A stretch of DNA of 9,824 nucleotides from an uncultured Bacteroidota bacterium (GCA_903847655.1 CAINEG010000161.1:1-9824), one strand, 5' to 3'. Numbered from the stretch's first letter, positions 1-7,234 are shown. Numbers and translations: made by a program. Notes: generated from the sequence alone by a model not told the origin.

Positions 1-895
1 GCAATACCCAAAAAATAGAACGGTCATCATAAAAACGGGCTTTGCTTGACCATCTAATTCTTTGCATAATAAAACTTTTCCAATCCTGCATGGCCTTGGT
101 TAATACAATCGCACCAGGATGAAATAAATATCCAATACGATTGGATAAAGTCATTTTCATTTTATGCATTAAAAACATATCATCACCGCTTGCAATAGCA
201 TCCACGCCTTGATAACCCCCTACCGCAATAAAGGCCGATTTTTCAAATGCTAAATTGGCTCCATTGCTCATAGAATGTTTGCCAGCGCCTACTGCAGCTG
301 CTGTGATACCTTGCAGGGCTAAAAAATCAAGCAATTGGAATTGATTTAAGATTCCTTTTTCTTTAATGAACATGACCGGCGCTGCCACAAAAACAGGTTG
401 GTTTTTTTCTATGTATTGATGATACAATAATAACCAATTGGGTGGCGCTATACAATCGGCATCTGTAGTAACGATCCAATTGCCTTTGGCATGCATCACT
501 GCTTTTTCAATGGCCTTCTTTTTAAAAGAACTTATTTCATTTTGTTTAAAATAATCTGCCAAACTTAATAAATGTACATTAGGATATTGGTCATGCAAGG
601 CTTTAACAATAAAAGCGGTATCATCCTCAGAAAAATCGTCCATCACAATAATTTCAAAAAAATCTGTTGGATAATTTTGTGCTAAAATCGACTCCACACA
701 AGTTTTAATATTAGCGGCTTCATTGCGTGCAGGAATCACAATAGAAAAATGAGTGGGCTTGGAAGGAAAGTTGGTTGAAAAGCCTTCTTCTGCTTTGAAG
801 TTTTGCAAAAGCCCAAACCAATACCTGTAGGCCATTAATAAAACAGCATACAAAATGGTTAAAATGGCTACAGCCCAATCTAAAAGGTGGTGCAT
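1..895 (-). CDS. Membrane-anchored family 2 glycosyltransferase (3' end outside window)
   Basis: Reading the minus strand from ATG at 895-893 gives 298 uninterrupted codons to the window edge, so the C-terminus is missing. Residues about 4-22 are a hydrophobic segment, probably a membrane anchor. A GT-A type catalytic domain follows: the nucleotide-binding start SIVIPARNEA (51-60), the acidic VMDDFSEDD (84-92), the metal-binding DAD (145-147), a GDD (237-239) in the acceptor or base region, and QRIRW (278-282), which matches the Q/RxxRW motif of processive or polysaccharide-type GT2 enzymes. The role is transfer of a sugar from a nucleotide sugar, probably at the inner membrane; donor and acceptor cannot be told. 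The start is supported because the next Met (21) would remove the hydrophobic segment. It is transcribed divergently from the sugar-acid operon and is probably unrelated to it. Confidence 0.9.
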   Translation of the reverse strand, partial: MHHLLDWAVAILTILYAVLLMAYRYWFGLLQNFKAEEGFSTNFPSKPTHFSIVIPARNEAANIKTCVESILAQNYPTDFFEIIVMDDFSEDDTAFIVKALHDQYPNVHLLSLADYFKQNEISSFKKKAIEKAVMHAKGNWIVTTDADCIAPPNWLLLYHQYIEKNQPVFVAAPVMFIKEKGILNQFQLLDFLALQGITAAAVGAGKHSMSNGANLAFEKSAFIAVGGYQGVDAIASGDDMFLMHKMKMTLSNRIGYLFHPGAIVLTKAMQDWKSFIMQRIRWSSKARFYDDRSIFWVL

Positions 896-993
896 GCTAC
901 AAAGTTAACCGCTTTTATAAGGAAGAAATAGGATTTTTTGATTGTTTTATTTAAATTGTATACCCATTGCGTCTCCTTAATAGAAATCAAAAT
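896..993. other. Divergent intergenic promoter region
   Basis: This 98-bp AT-rich gap separates the divergent glycosyltransferase and sugar-acid operon starts and must hold promoters for both. For the operon the nearest to a promoter I see is TAAATTGT at 952-959, a poor match to TAnnTTTG without a well-spaced -33 element. There is no Shine-Dalgarno sequence before ATG 994 and no clear inverted repeat that would mark an operator. Confidence 0.5.
900..907 (-). promoter_or_regulatory. Candidate Bacteroidota -7 promoter element for the glycosyltransferase
   Basis: On the minus strand this reads TAACTTTG, an exact match to the Bacteroidota -7 consensus TAnnTTTG. It ends only four bases before the ATG of the glycosyltransferase, so transcription would start at or within the start codon, which would mean a leaderless or nearly leaderless mRNA. 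No clear TTTG -33 element lies at the usual distance upstream, so a chance match is possible. Confidence 0.35.
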
Positions 994-2646
994 ATGCGTA
1001 TTCAAAAGCAGCTTGTTTTACAAATACATCCCAAAGACAATGTACTAGTTGCCTTAACTAATTTAAAAAAAGGGGATGCGATTATTTACCATCAACAAAC
1101 GTATATTTTAAAAGAAGACATTGCAGAAAAGCATAAATTTTTTATACAAACCTTGTCTAAAGGGGACCGCATTACCATGTATGGAATTACTGTTGGCAAG
1201 ATAACCACTGAGCAAGTAGAAGTAGGGGAAAGAATGTCTGTAGAAAATACCAAGCACGAGGCGGATGCTTATGCGTATAGGAATGTCAATTATCAATGGC
1301 AGGCCCCAGACATCTCTAAATATGCCCATAAAACTTTTAATGGCTATCATCGAAACGATGGGAAAGTTGGTACGGCGAATTATTGGTTGTTTATTCCCAC
1401 TGTTTTTTGTGAGAACAGAAATTTAGATGTGATCAAAGAAGCATTGCATTATGCATTGGGTTATACCATCACCGACAAATACAAAGCATTTGCAGAGCAA
1501 GTGGTTCAGGATATAGGCAATGAAAAAAAAATAGTCATTGATGAACAAATTGCAAATGCACCAGAACATCAAAAAAGAGTATTTAAAAATATAGATGGCA
1601 TTAAATTTTTAAACCACAATGGTGGCTGTGGTGGCACAAGACAGGACGCTGCCACCTTAAGCGATTTACTAGCAGCCTATGCCGATCATCCCAATGTAGC
1701 AGGCATCACGCTTTTAAGTTTAGGTTGTCAGCATTTACAAATCGATGATTTTAAAATTAATTTAAAAAAAAGAAATCCAAAATTTGATAAGCCTTTAATT
1801 GTTTTTGAACAACAACAAACACAAAGTGAAGAACAATTAATAAAATCTGCCATAGCATCTACCATTCAAGCGCTCAGCGAAGCCAACAAAATAGAAAGAA
1901 AGCCCGCCCCCTTAAGTAAATTATGCATTGGCGTAAAATGCGGTGGCAGTGATGGTTTTAGTGGTATATCTGCTAACCCTGCAGTGGGTCATACTGCAGA
2001 TTTACTAGTGGCCTTAGGTGGTCAAGTTTTATTGGCAGAGTTTCCAGAATTGTGTGGGGCAGAACAAGAATTAATAGATAGATCTGTAGATGAAAAAACG
2101 GCGAATAAATTTATACGATTGATGGAAGACTACAATAAAATGGCGCATGCGGTAGGAAGTGGTTTTCACATGAACCCCTCCCCTGGCAATATCAAAGATG
2201 GATTAATTACCGATGCCATCAAAAGTGCAGGCGCCTGTAAAAAAGGAGGCACAGCACCAGTCGTAGATGTATTGGATTATACCGAACCCGCTACCAAGCC
2301 GGGTTTAAGTTTAGTATGTACGCCAGGCAATGATGTGGAAGCTACTACAGGCAAGGCTGCAAGTGGGGCCACTTTAATTTTATTTACCACCGGTTTAGGT
2401 ACACCTACAGGTAATCCTGTTTGTCCTGTCATCAAAGTAGCCACCAATACCAAATTGGCCAACAGAATGTCAGACATCATCGACATTAATACTGGAGATA
2501 TTATTGATGGAATTAAAACCATTGAAGAAATGGGCGAAGAAATTTTAGCTTATTGTATACTTGCCGCCAGCGGAGAAGTCATACCTAAAGCGGTGCAATT
2601 GCAACAAGAAGATTTTATTCCTTGGAAAAGAGGTGTATCCTTATAA
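994..2646 (+). CDS. UxaA-family sugar-acid dehydratase, probable L-fuconate (or similar aldonate) dehydratase
   Basis: A 550-residue protein of the altronate/galactarate dehydratase family, which removes water from a sugar acid to give a 2-keto-3-deoxy acid. An N-terminal SAF-like domain covers about residues 8-85, followed by the catalytic region. The latter begins at RNDGKVGTANYW (120-131) and carries the family landmarks NHNGGCGG (207-214), KCGGSDGFSGISANPAVG (315-332), PELCGAE (351-357), NPSPGNIKDG (394-403), KKGGTAPVVDV (416-426) and GLGTPTGNP (467-475). I start at ATG 994; an in-frame TTG at 967 would add nine residues with no domain content. It is somewhat longer than E. coli UxaA (about 495 residues). 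Its neighbours form a complete lactone to diketo-acid pathway with no uronate isomerase or tagaturonate reductase, so altronate is unlikely and L-fuconate is the best guess. Family certain; substrate inferred. Confidence 0.88.
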   Translation: MRIQKQLVLQIHPKDNVLVALTNLKKGDAIIYHQQTYILKEDIAEKHKFFIQTLSKGDRITMYGITVGKITTEQVEVGERMSVENTKHEADAYAYRNVNYQWQAPDISKYAHKTFNGYHRNDGKVGTANYWLFIPTVFCENRNLDVIKEALHYALGYTITDKYKAFAEQVVQDIGNEKKIVIDEQIANAPEHQKRVFKNIDGIKFLNHNGGCGGTRQDAATLSDLLAAYADHPNVAGITLLSLGCQHLQIDDFKINLKKRNPKFDKPLIVFEQQQTQSEEQLIKSAIASTIQALSEANKIERKPAPLSKLCIGVKCGGSDGFSGISANPAVGHTADLLVALGGQVLLAEFPELCGAEQELIDRSVDEKTANKFIRLMEDYNKMAHAVGSGFHMNPSPGNIKDGLITDAIKSAGACKKGGTAPVVDVLDYTEPATKPGLSLVCTPGNDVEATTGKAASGATLILFTTGLGTPTGNPVCPVIKVATNTKLANRMSDIIDINTGDIIDGIKTIEEMGEEILAYCILAASGEVIPKAVQLQQEDFIPWKRGVSL

Positions 2647-2664
2647 AATAAAAAAAATACAATT

Positions 2665-3429
2665 ATGTTTTTACTCAACAATAAAACAGCGGTAGTAACA
2701 GGGGGCGGAAGTGGTATCGGCCAAGAAGTTTGTAATGTATTGGCAGCGCAAGGGGCCACAGTGTATGTATTGGATTTAAATGCGGAGCATGCCCATGCTA
2801 CAGCAGCAGCCATAGAAAATAATGGAGGCAAGGCGAAGGCCATCGCCATTGATGTGACCGATCAAGCCGCCATGAAAAAAACTTACGAAGCCATTGAAAA
2901 AATTCATTTGATGGTGAACTGTGCAGGTATTTCACATATTGGCAATGCCATCAATACCAGTGAAGCAGATTTTGAAAAAATATTTCATGTGAATGTAAGA
3001 GGTGTTTACAATAGTTTATTTGCAGGCATTCCAGTCATGCAAAAAACAGGCGGCGGTGCCATCGTCAATATAAGTTCCATTGTAGCCAAAGTGGGTGTGG
3101 CCGATCGTTTCGCCTATAGCATGAGCAAGGGCGCAGTGCATGCCATGACACTTAGTGTGGCCAAAGATTTTATTAAAGATGGTATTAGATGCAATAGTAT
3201 TTCACCAGGCAGAGTGCATACGCCCTTTGTAGATGGATTTTTAAAAAAGAATTATCCTGGCCAAGAAACTGAAATGTTTGAAAAATTATCTAAGACACAA
3301 CCCATTGGCAGAATGGGCAAGCCCGTAGAAATTGCACATCAAGTATTGTATTTGTGCAGCGATGAAGCAAGTTTTATTACGGGCAGTGATTATTCCATTG
3401 ATGGCGGATTCACCACATTAAATAGTTAA
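2665..3429 (+). CDS. SDR dehydrogenase, probable 2-keto-3-deoxy-L-fuconate dehydrogenase
   Basis: A full-length classical short-chain dehydrogenase of 254 residues. The Rossmann nucleotide loop is TGGGSGIG (12-19), NCAG (85-88) stands for the usual NNAG, and the catalytic residues are Asn110, Ser138, Tyr151 and Lys155 (YSMSK). The C-terminal IDGG is at 245-248. Asp37 at the end of the second strand (VLDLN) indicates preference for NAD over NADP. It begins 18 bases after the dehydratase and 15 bases before the FAH-family gene. Sitting between them, its likely reaction is oxidation of the 2-keto-3-deoxy acid to the 2,4-diketo acid that the FAH enzyme cleaves. Family and catalytic competence are clear from the residues; the substrate is inferred from context. 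It differs clearly from the second SDR of the operon, so the two are not a recent duplication. Confidence 0.88.
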   Translation: MFLLNNKTAVVTGGGSGIGQEVCNVLAAQGATVYVLDLNAEHAHATAAAIENNGGKAKAIAIDVTDQAAMKKTYEAIEKIHLMVNCAGISHIGNAINTSEADFEKIFHVNVRGVYNSLFAGIPVMQKTGGGAIVNISSIVAKVGVADRFAYSMSKGAVHAMTLSVAKDFIKDGIRCNSISPGRVHTPFVDGFLKKNYPGQETEMFEKLSKTQPIGRMGKPVEIAHQVLYLCSDEASFITGSDYSIDGGFTTLNS

Positions 3430-3444
3430 GCAAAAAATAAGAAA

Positions 3445-4293
3445 ATGAAATTAATAAGATTCGGAAAAGAAGGACAAGAAAAACCAGGGGTACACATTAA
3501 TGGTGTGAACTATGACGTAAGCAGTTTTGTAAAAGATTACGATGAAAGTTTTTTTGCAAACCAAGGTCTAGAAAAATTAGCCCAAGTAATTGCCAAAGAA
3601 AAATTGTCTCCCATTAACGACAGTGAAAGAATCGGATCTGCGGTGGCCAGGCCTTCTAAGATTTTATGCATAGGATTGAATTATGCAATACATGCCAAAG
3701 AAACAGGCGCGGCTATTCCAACAGAGCCTATCTTATTTATGAAGTCCACTACTTCCTTAACAGGCCCATTTGATAACATCATCATCCCAAAAAATTCAGA
3801 GAAAACAGATTGGGAAGTAGAATTAGCCGTAGTCATTGGAAAGAAAGCCAGTTATGTAAGCGAAGCCGAAGCCATGGATTATGTGGCTGGCTATGTACTA
3901 CACAATGATGTAAGTGAAAGAGCTTTTCAGTTAGAGCGTGGGGGCACTTGGGACAAAGGAAAAGGTTGCGATAGTTTTGCACCACTTGGTCCTTGGATGG
4001 TGACTAAAGATGAAATTCCAAATCCGCATACATTAAGATTGTGGTTGAGTTTAAATGGGAAGATGATGCAGGATGGAAATACCGATGATTTAATTTTTAA
4101 TATTCCCCAACTTATTTCCTATAGCAGTCAGTTCATGACTTTGTTACCAGGGGATGTGATTAGCACAGGAACCCCTGCTGGCGTGGGTTTGGGCTTTAGT
4201 CCAAACATTTATTTAAAACCAGGTGATGTGGTGGAATTGGGTATTGATGGTTTAGGCACAAGTAAACAAAAAGTGGTGGCTTATCAAAAATAA
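3445..4293 (+). CDS. FAH-family hydrolase, probable 2,4-diketo-3-deoxy-L-fuconate hydrolase
   Basis: A 282-residue fumarylacetoacetate hydrolase family protein of typical length for the bacterial single-domain-plus-cap type. The metal ligands are visible as Glu124 and Glu126 (DWEVELAVVIG) and Asp155 (HND). The catalytic His candidate is His83 in GLNYAIHAKE, and the conserved KGKGCDSFAPLGPW (171-184) and TGTPAGVGLG (241-250) motifs are intact. Such enzymes use Mg2+ or Mn2+ to cut a carbon-carbon bond next to a diketo group. In the diketo-hydrolase routes for L-fucose and L-rhamnose the last step is done by this family, giving pyruvate and L-lactate. The gene is 15 bases after the preceding SDR and 12 before the lactonase. 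Without the context it could be named an acylpyruvase or a 2-hydroxyhepta-2,4-diene-1,7-dioate isomerase; context makes the diketo-sugar-acid role the better call. Confidence 0.88.
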   Translation: MKLIRFGKEGQEKPGVHINGVNYDVSSFVKDYDESFFANQGLEKLAQVIAKEKLSPINDSERIGSAVARPSKILCIGLNYAIHAKETGAAIPTEPILFMKSTTSLTGPFDNIIIPKNSEKTDWEVELAVVIGKKASYVSEAEAMDYVAGYVLHNDVSERAFQLERGGTWDKGKGCDSFAPLGPWMVTKDEIPNPHTLRLWLSLNGKMMQDGNTDDLIFNIPQLISYSSQFMTLLPGDVISTGTPAGVGLGFSPNIYLKPGDVVELGIDGLGTSKQKVVAYQK

Positions 4294-4305
4294 GAACTAG
4301 GCACT

Positions 4306-5133
4306 ATGAAAATCATTGATACACATCAACACTTTTGGAACTACGATGCACAAAAACAGGATTGGATCAATGAAGACATGCAGGCCATTCGAAAAGATTT
4401 TTTACCTACCAATTTAGCCATTGTATTAAAAGAAAATAATGTAGAAGCCTGCATTAGTGTGCAAGCGGAGCAAAGCCTACAAGAAACTGATTTTTTATTG
4501 GCTCAAGCCAAAGCAAATAATTTTATTCAAGGTGTGGTGGGTTGGGTAGATTTATGTGATTTAAAAATGGAGCAAGCATTAGAAAAATATGCAGCTGAAA
4601 ATTTACTCAAAGGCTTTAGACATATTTTACAAGGAGAAGCAGATGGTTTTATGTTGCAAGAAAGTTTTATCCAAGGCTTAAAAAAATTACAAGCAAATAA
4701 TTATACCTACGATTTACTTATTTACGCGCATCAATTAAAAGAAGCGAATGAATTGGTCAAACATTTGCCAACAATGCCCATCGTAATAGACCATATCGCC
4801 AAACCCAATATCAAAGCGGGGAAAATTGAAGAATGGAAAAAAGAAATTACTGGGCTTGCGAACTACCCCAATGTCTATTGTAAAATAAGTGGTATGGTCA
4901 CAGAGGCCAATTGGAATAACTGGACAGCAGCCGATTTAAAGCCTTATCTAGATTTAGTGGTAGCAGCTTTTGGCACAGAGCGCATTATGTTTGGTAGCGA
5001 TTGGCCCGTATGTTTGGTAGCGAGTACTTATTCCAAATGGTTGAATCTGGTACAAAATTATTTTAATACATTTAGTAGCAGCGAGCAAGAAGCTATTTTT
5101 GCAGGCAATGCAATAAAATTTTATAAACTATAA
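4306..5133 (+). CDS. Amidohydrolase-2 family sugar lactonase, probable L-fuconolactonase
   Basis: A 275-residue member of the amidohydrolase_2 / COG3618 group, which holds L-fuconolactonase, L-rhamnonolactonase and related sugar lactonases. The N-terminal metal motif is DTHQHFW (5-11). FRHILQGEADGFML (104-117) matches the conserved loop of sugar lactonases, IDHIAKP (161-167) supplies a further His, CKISG (192-196) follows, and FGSDWPVC (229-236) holds the C-terminal catalytic Asp232. The enzyme would hydrolyse the 1,5- or 1,4-lactone made by the sugar dehydrogenase to the open-chain aldonate, the substrate for the UxaA-like dehydratase. It lies 12 bases after the FAH gene and only 3 before the next SDR, so co-transcription is nearly certain. 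No signal peptide is seen; it is cytoplasmic. Confidence 0.9.
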   Translation: MKIIDTHQHFWNYDAQKQDWINEDMQAIRKDFLPTNLAIVLKENNVEACISVQAEQSLQETDFLLAQAKANNFIQGVVGWVDLCDLKMEQALEKYAAENLLKGFRHILQGEADGFMLQESFIQGLKKLQANNYTYDLLIYAHQLKEANELVKHLPTMPIVIDHIAKPNIKAGKIEEWKKEITGLANYPNVYCKISGMVTEANWNNWTAADLKPYLDLVVAAFGTERIMFGSDWPVCLVASTYSKWLNLVQNYFNTFSSSEQEAIFAGNAIKFYKL

Positions 5134-5136
5134 GTT

Positions 5137-5916
5137 ATGGACTTAGCAATTCAAGGAAAAATAATCATAGTATCAGGCGGTGCCAGAGGCATTGGCGAAG
5201 GCATCACTAATGTTTTAGCAGCAGAGGGAGCGGTACCAATCATTATTGGAAGAAGTGAAGAAGATAATTTAGCCATGGTCAAAGTAATTCAACAAAAAGG
5301 CTTACAGGCGGATCAGGTGGTTGCCGAATTAACCAATCCTACAGCTTGCGAAAATGCAATTAATAAAATTATAGAAAAATTTGGGAGGATAGATGGATTA
5401 GTGAACAATGCAGGTGAAAATGACAGTATTGGTTTAGAAAATGGCAACTATGAATTATTCATGCAAAGCATGCATAAAAATTTAGTGCACTATTATTTAT
5501 TAGCACACCATGCACTACCCTATTTAAAAAAATCAAAAGGCAATATTGTCAACATCAATTCAAAGACAGCAGAAACAGGGCAAGGGGGTACTTCTGCTTA
5601 TGCCGCTGCCAATGGCGGACGCAATGCACTTACCAGAGAATGGGCAGTAGAACTATTACCTTTCGGCATCCGTGTGAATGCAGTCGTTGTAGCAGAATGT
5701 TTTACGCCTTTGTATGAAAAATGGATCAACAACTTGCCTAATCCAGAAGAGAAATTAAAATCCATACTTAAAAAAATTCCATTAGGCCAAAGGTTTACCA
5801 CCAAGGAAGAAATAGCCAATACGGTTGCTTTTTTACTATCTGAAAAATCAAGTCATACCACTGGTCAGTTAATACATGTGGATGGCGGCTATGTTCATTT
5901 AGATAGAGCTTTATAA
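5137..5916 (+). CDS. SDR dehydrogenase, probable L-fucose dehydrogenase, with an altered YxxxK motif
   Basis: A 259-residue short-chain dehydrogenase resembling L-fucose dehydrogenases. It has SGGARGIG (13-20, Ser for the usual Thr), NNAG (90-93), Asn115, Ser142 and Tyr155, plus a long distinctive C-terminal part with LTREWA (165-170), TPLYEKWI (190-197) and HVDGGYVHLDRAL at the end. The likely reaction is oxidation of the sugar C1 to the lactone, the first step of the pathway. Arg39 after the second strand (IIGRS) suggests that NADP can be used. The oddity is YAAAN at 155-159: Asn (AAT, 5611-5613) replaces the catalytic Lys of YxxxK. The remaining fold is intact with no frameshift, and Lys143 (NSK) is nearby, so the replacement may be a subfamily trait instead of decay. 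Substrate is inferred; D-arabinose, L-galactose or L-rhamnose are possible. Confidence 0.85.
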   Translation: MDLAIQGKIIIVSGGARGIGEGITNVLAAEGAVPIIIGRSEEDNLAMVKVIQQKGLQADQVVAELTNPTACENAINKIIEKFGRIDGLVNNAGENDSIGLENGNYELFMQSMHKNLVHYYLLAHHALPYLKKSKGNIVNINSKTAETGQGGTSAYAAANGGRNALTREWAVELLPFGIRVNAVVVAECFTPLYEKWINNLPNPEEKLKSILKKIPLGQRFTTKEEIANTVAFLLSEKSSHTTGQLIHVDGGYVHLDRAL

Positions 5917-5931
5917 TTCAGAATTAAATTG

Positions 5932-5939
5932 TAGTTTCG
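5932..5939 (+). promoter_or_regulatory. Weak candidate internal -7 promoter element
   Basis: TAGTTTCG in the 46-base gap before the nucleotidyltransferase/GHMP gene differs by one base from the Bacteroidota -7 consensus TAnnTTTG and ends 23 bases before the ATG. No good TTG/TTTG -33 partner is seen at 19-21 bases upstream. It could give this gene some expression independent of the catabolic genes, but a chance match is equally possible. Confidence 0.2.
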
Positions 5940-5962
5940 ATTTTAATAGCGTACCTAATTTT

Positions 5963-7111
5963 ATGCAAAAGAAAGTTTTAGTGAGTGGTTGTTTTGATTT
6001 ATTACATAGTGGTCATGTGGCTTTTTTAAAAAACGCGGCTACTTATGGTGATTTATATGTTTGTATTGGTTCAGATAAAACCGTGTATGGTTTAAAAGGA
6101 AGGTATCCAGTGATTACGCAGGAGGAAAGAAAGTACATGATTGAATCATTGGCTTGTGTGAAAGAATGTAAAATCAACAAAGGCAGTGGATTACTAGACT
6201 TTTTGGCTGAATTAGAACAAATCCAACCCGATGTTTTTGTGGTGAATGAGGATGGCAATACCCCCAACAAAATTGAATTGTGTCAAACAAAAAATATTGA
6301 ATTAATTGTATTAGATAGAGTGCCTAGTGAAGGGTTACCTGCAAGATCTACCACCAGTTTAAGAACCAATTCCATCATTCCTTTTCGCATTGATTTAGCA
6401 GGGGGATGGTTGGATCAACCTTATGTCAATAAATTATATCCAGGCCCAGTGCTCACTATATCCATTGAACCTACCATCGAATTTAACAATCGAAGTGGTA
6501 TGGCCAGTAGCACAAGAAACAAAGCCATTGAATTATGGAAGGCACAATTACCCGAGGGAGATCCCATACATTTAAGTAAAGTTTTATTTAGTTATGAAAA
6601 TCCTCCTGGCACAAAGAATGTGGCTGGTGCGCAAGATGCCATAGGTATTGTCCTACCCTGTTTAAACTATCATCATTACAGTGAGGAGAATTATTGGCCT
6701 ACAGCAATAAAATCAAATGAGGATGAATCCATTTTAGATTGGCTCGAAAAACATTTATATTTAATTCCACTCGATCCAAGATCAAGTAATTATGATGTAC
6801 TTGCCAATACCAATATTACCAAAGAAGGGGCGAAAAGTTTAGCAGATGCGGCCAATGATTGTTGGGAGGCTATCTTAAATAAAGATTTGCCTGCATTTGG
6901 AAAAGCTTTTCTTGCTTCCTATCATGCACAAATTGCGATGTTTCCCAATATGATTGATGCGACCATACAACCCATTATTGAAAAGTATGCCCCCCAATGC
7001 ATTGGCTATAAATTATCAGGCGCTGGTGGCGGAGGTTATTTGATATTGGTCTCTGAAAAGGCAATTGAAAACGCCATTCAAATCAAGATTAGACGTAAAA
7101 ACTTGATGTAA
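5963..7111 (+). CDS. Fused HxGH nucleotidyltransferase and compact GHMP-kinase-like protein
   Basis: A 382-residue two-domain protein. Residues 1-134 are a cytidylyltransferase-like domain: GCFDLLHSGH (9-18) contains the HxGH active-site motif, LKGRYPVITQEER (44-56) matches the substrate loop, and ARSTTSLR (127-134) corresponds to the ISTT signature. Residues 138-382 look like a GHMP kinase: PFRIDLAGGWLD (140-151) is close to motif 1 of fucokinase-type enzymes, GMASST (179-184) resembles motif 2, AGAQDAIG (221-228) offers Asp225 as the catalytic Asp, and LSGAGGGGY (351-359) is motif 3. Motifs 1 and 2 are only about 38 residues apart, so part of the usual N-terminal subdomain is missing. The gene follows the sugar dehydrogenase by 46 bases, probably in the same transcript. 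By analogy with HldE or Fkp it may phosphorylate and then nucleotidylate a sugar; this is inference, and no characterised protein of this arrangement comes to mind. Confidence 0.8.
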   Translation: MQKKVLVSGCFDLLHSGHVAFLKNAATYGDLYVCIGSDKTVYGLKGRYPVITQEERKYMIESLACVKECKINKGSGLLDFLAELEQIQPDVFVVNEDGNTPNKIELCQTKNIELIVLDRVPSEGLPARSTTSLRTNSIIPFRIDLAGGWLDQPYVNKLYPGPVLTISIEPTIEFNNRSGMASSTRNKAIELWKAQLPEGDPIHLSKVLFSYENPPGTKNVAGAQDAIGIVLPCLNYHHYSEENYWPTAIKSNEDESILDWLEKHLYLIPLDPRSSNYDVLANTNITKEGAKSLADAANDCWEAILNKDLPAFGKAFLASYHAQIAMFPNMIDATIQPIIEKYAPQCIGYKLSGAGGGGYLILVSEKAIENAIQIKIRRKNLM

Positions 7112-7234
7112 AGGCACCCTTACAATATCTACAAAAAAGGCCCATTTTAGGCCAAAATCGGGGTAAATTCATATAAAAAGCACAAAAAAGATCAAAAAAT
7201 TAGCAATAATCACCAAATTGATTGTACTTTTATA

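Noticed and set aside
967..993. TTG at 967 as the start of the dehydratase, adding nine residues
   Set aside because: ATG 994 is a better start codon and already includes the whole SAF-like domain; the extra residues (MRLLNRNQN) match nothing in the family.
994..2646. Naming the first operon gene uxaA (altronate dehydratase of hexuronate degradation)
   Set aside because: No uronate isomerase or fructuronate/tagaturonate reductase is nearby, while all other steps of a deoxyhexose diketo-acid pathway are; the family call stands but the symbol would mislead.
2550..2849. Minus-strand open frame across the dehydratase/SDR junction
   Set aside because: It overlaps the ends of two well-supported genes, resembles no family, and has no promoter or start context.
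7133..7158. GGCC-CATTTTA-GGCC hairpin after the nucleotidyltransferase/GHMP gene as an operon terminator
   Set aside because: The stem is only 4 bp, and on the plus strand it is followed by AAAAT, not a T tract. The T-rich side faces the minus strand, where no gene would need it.
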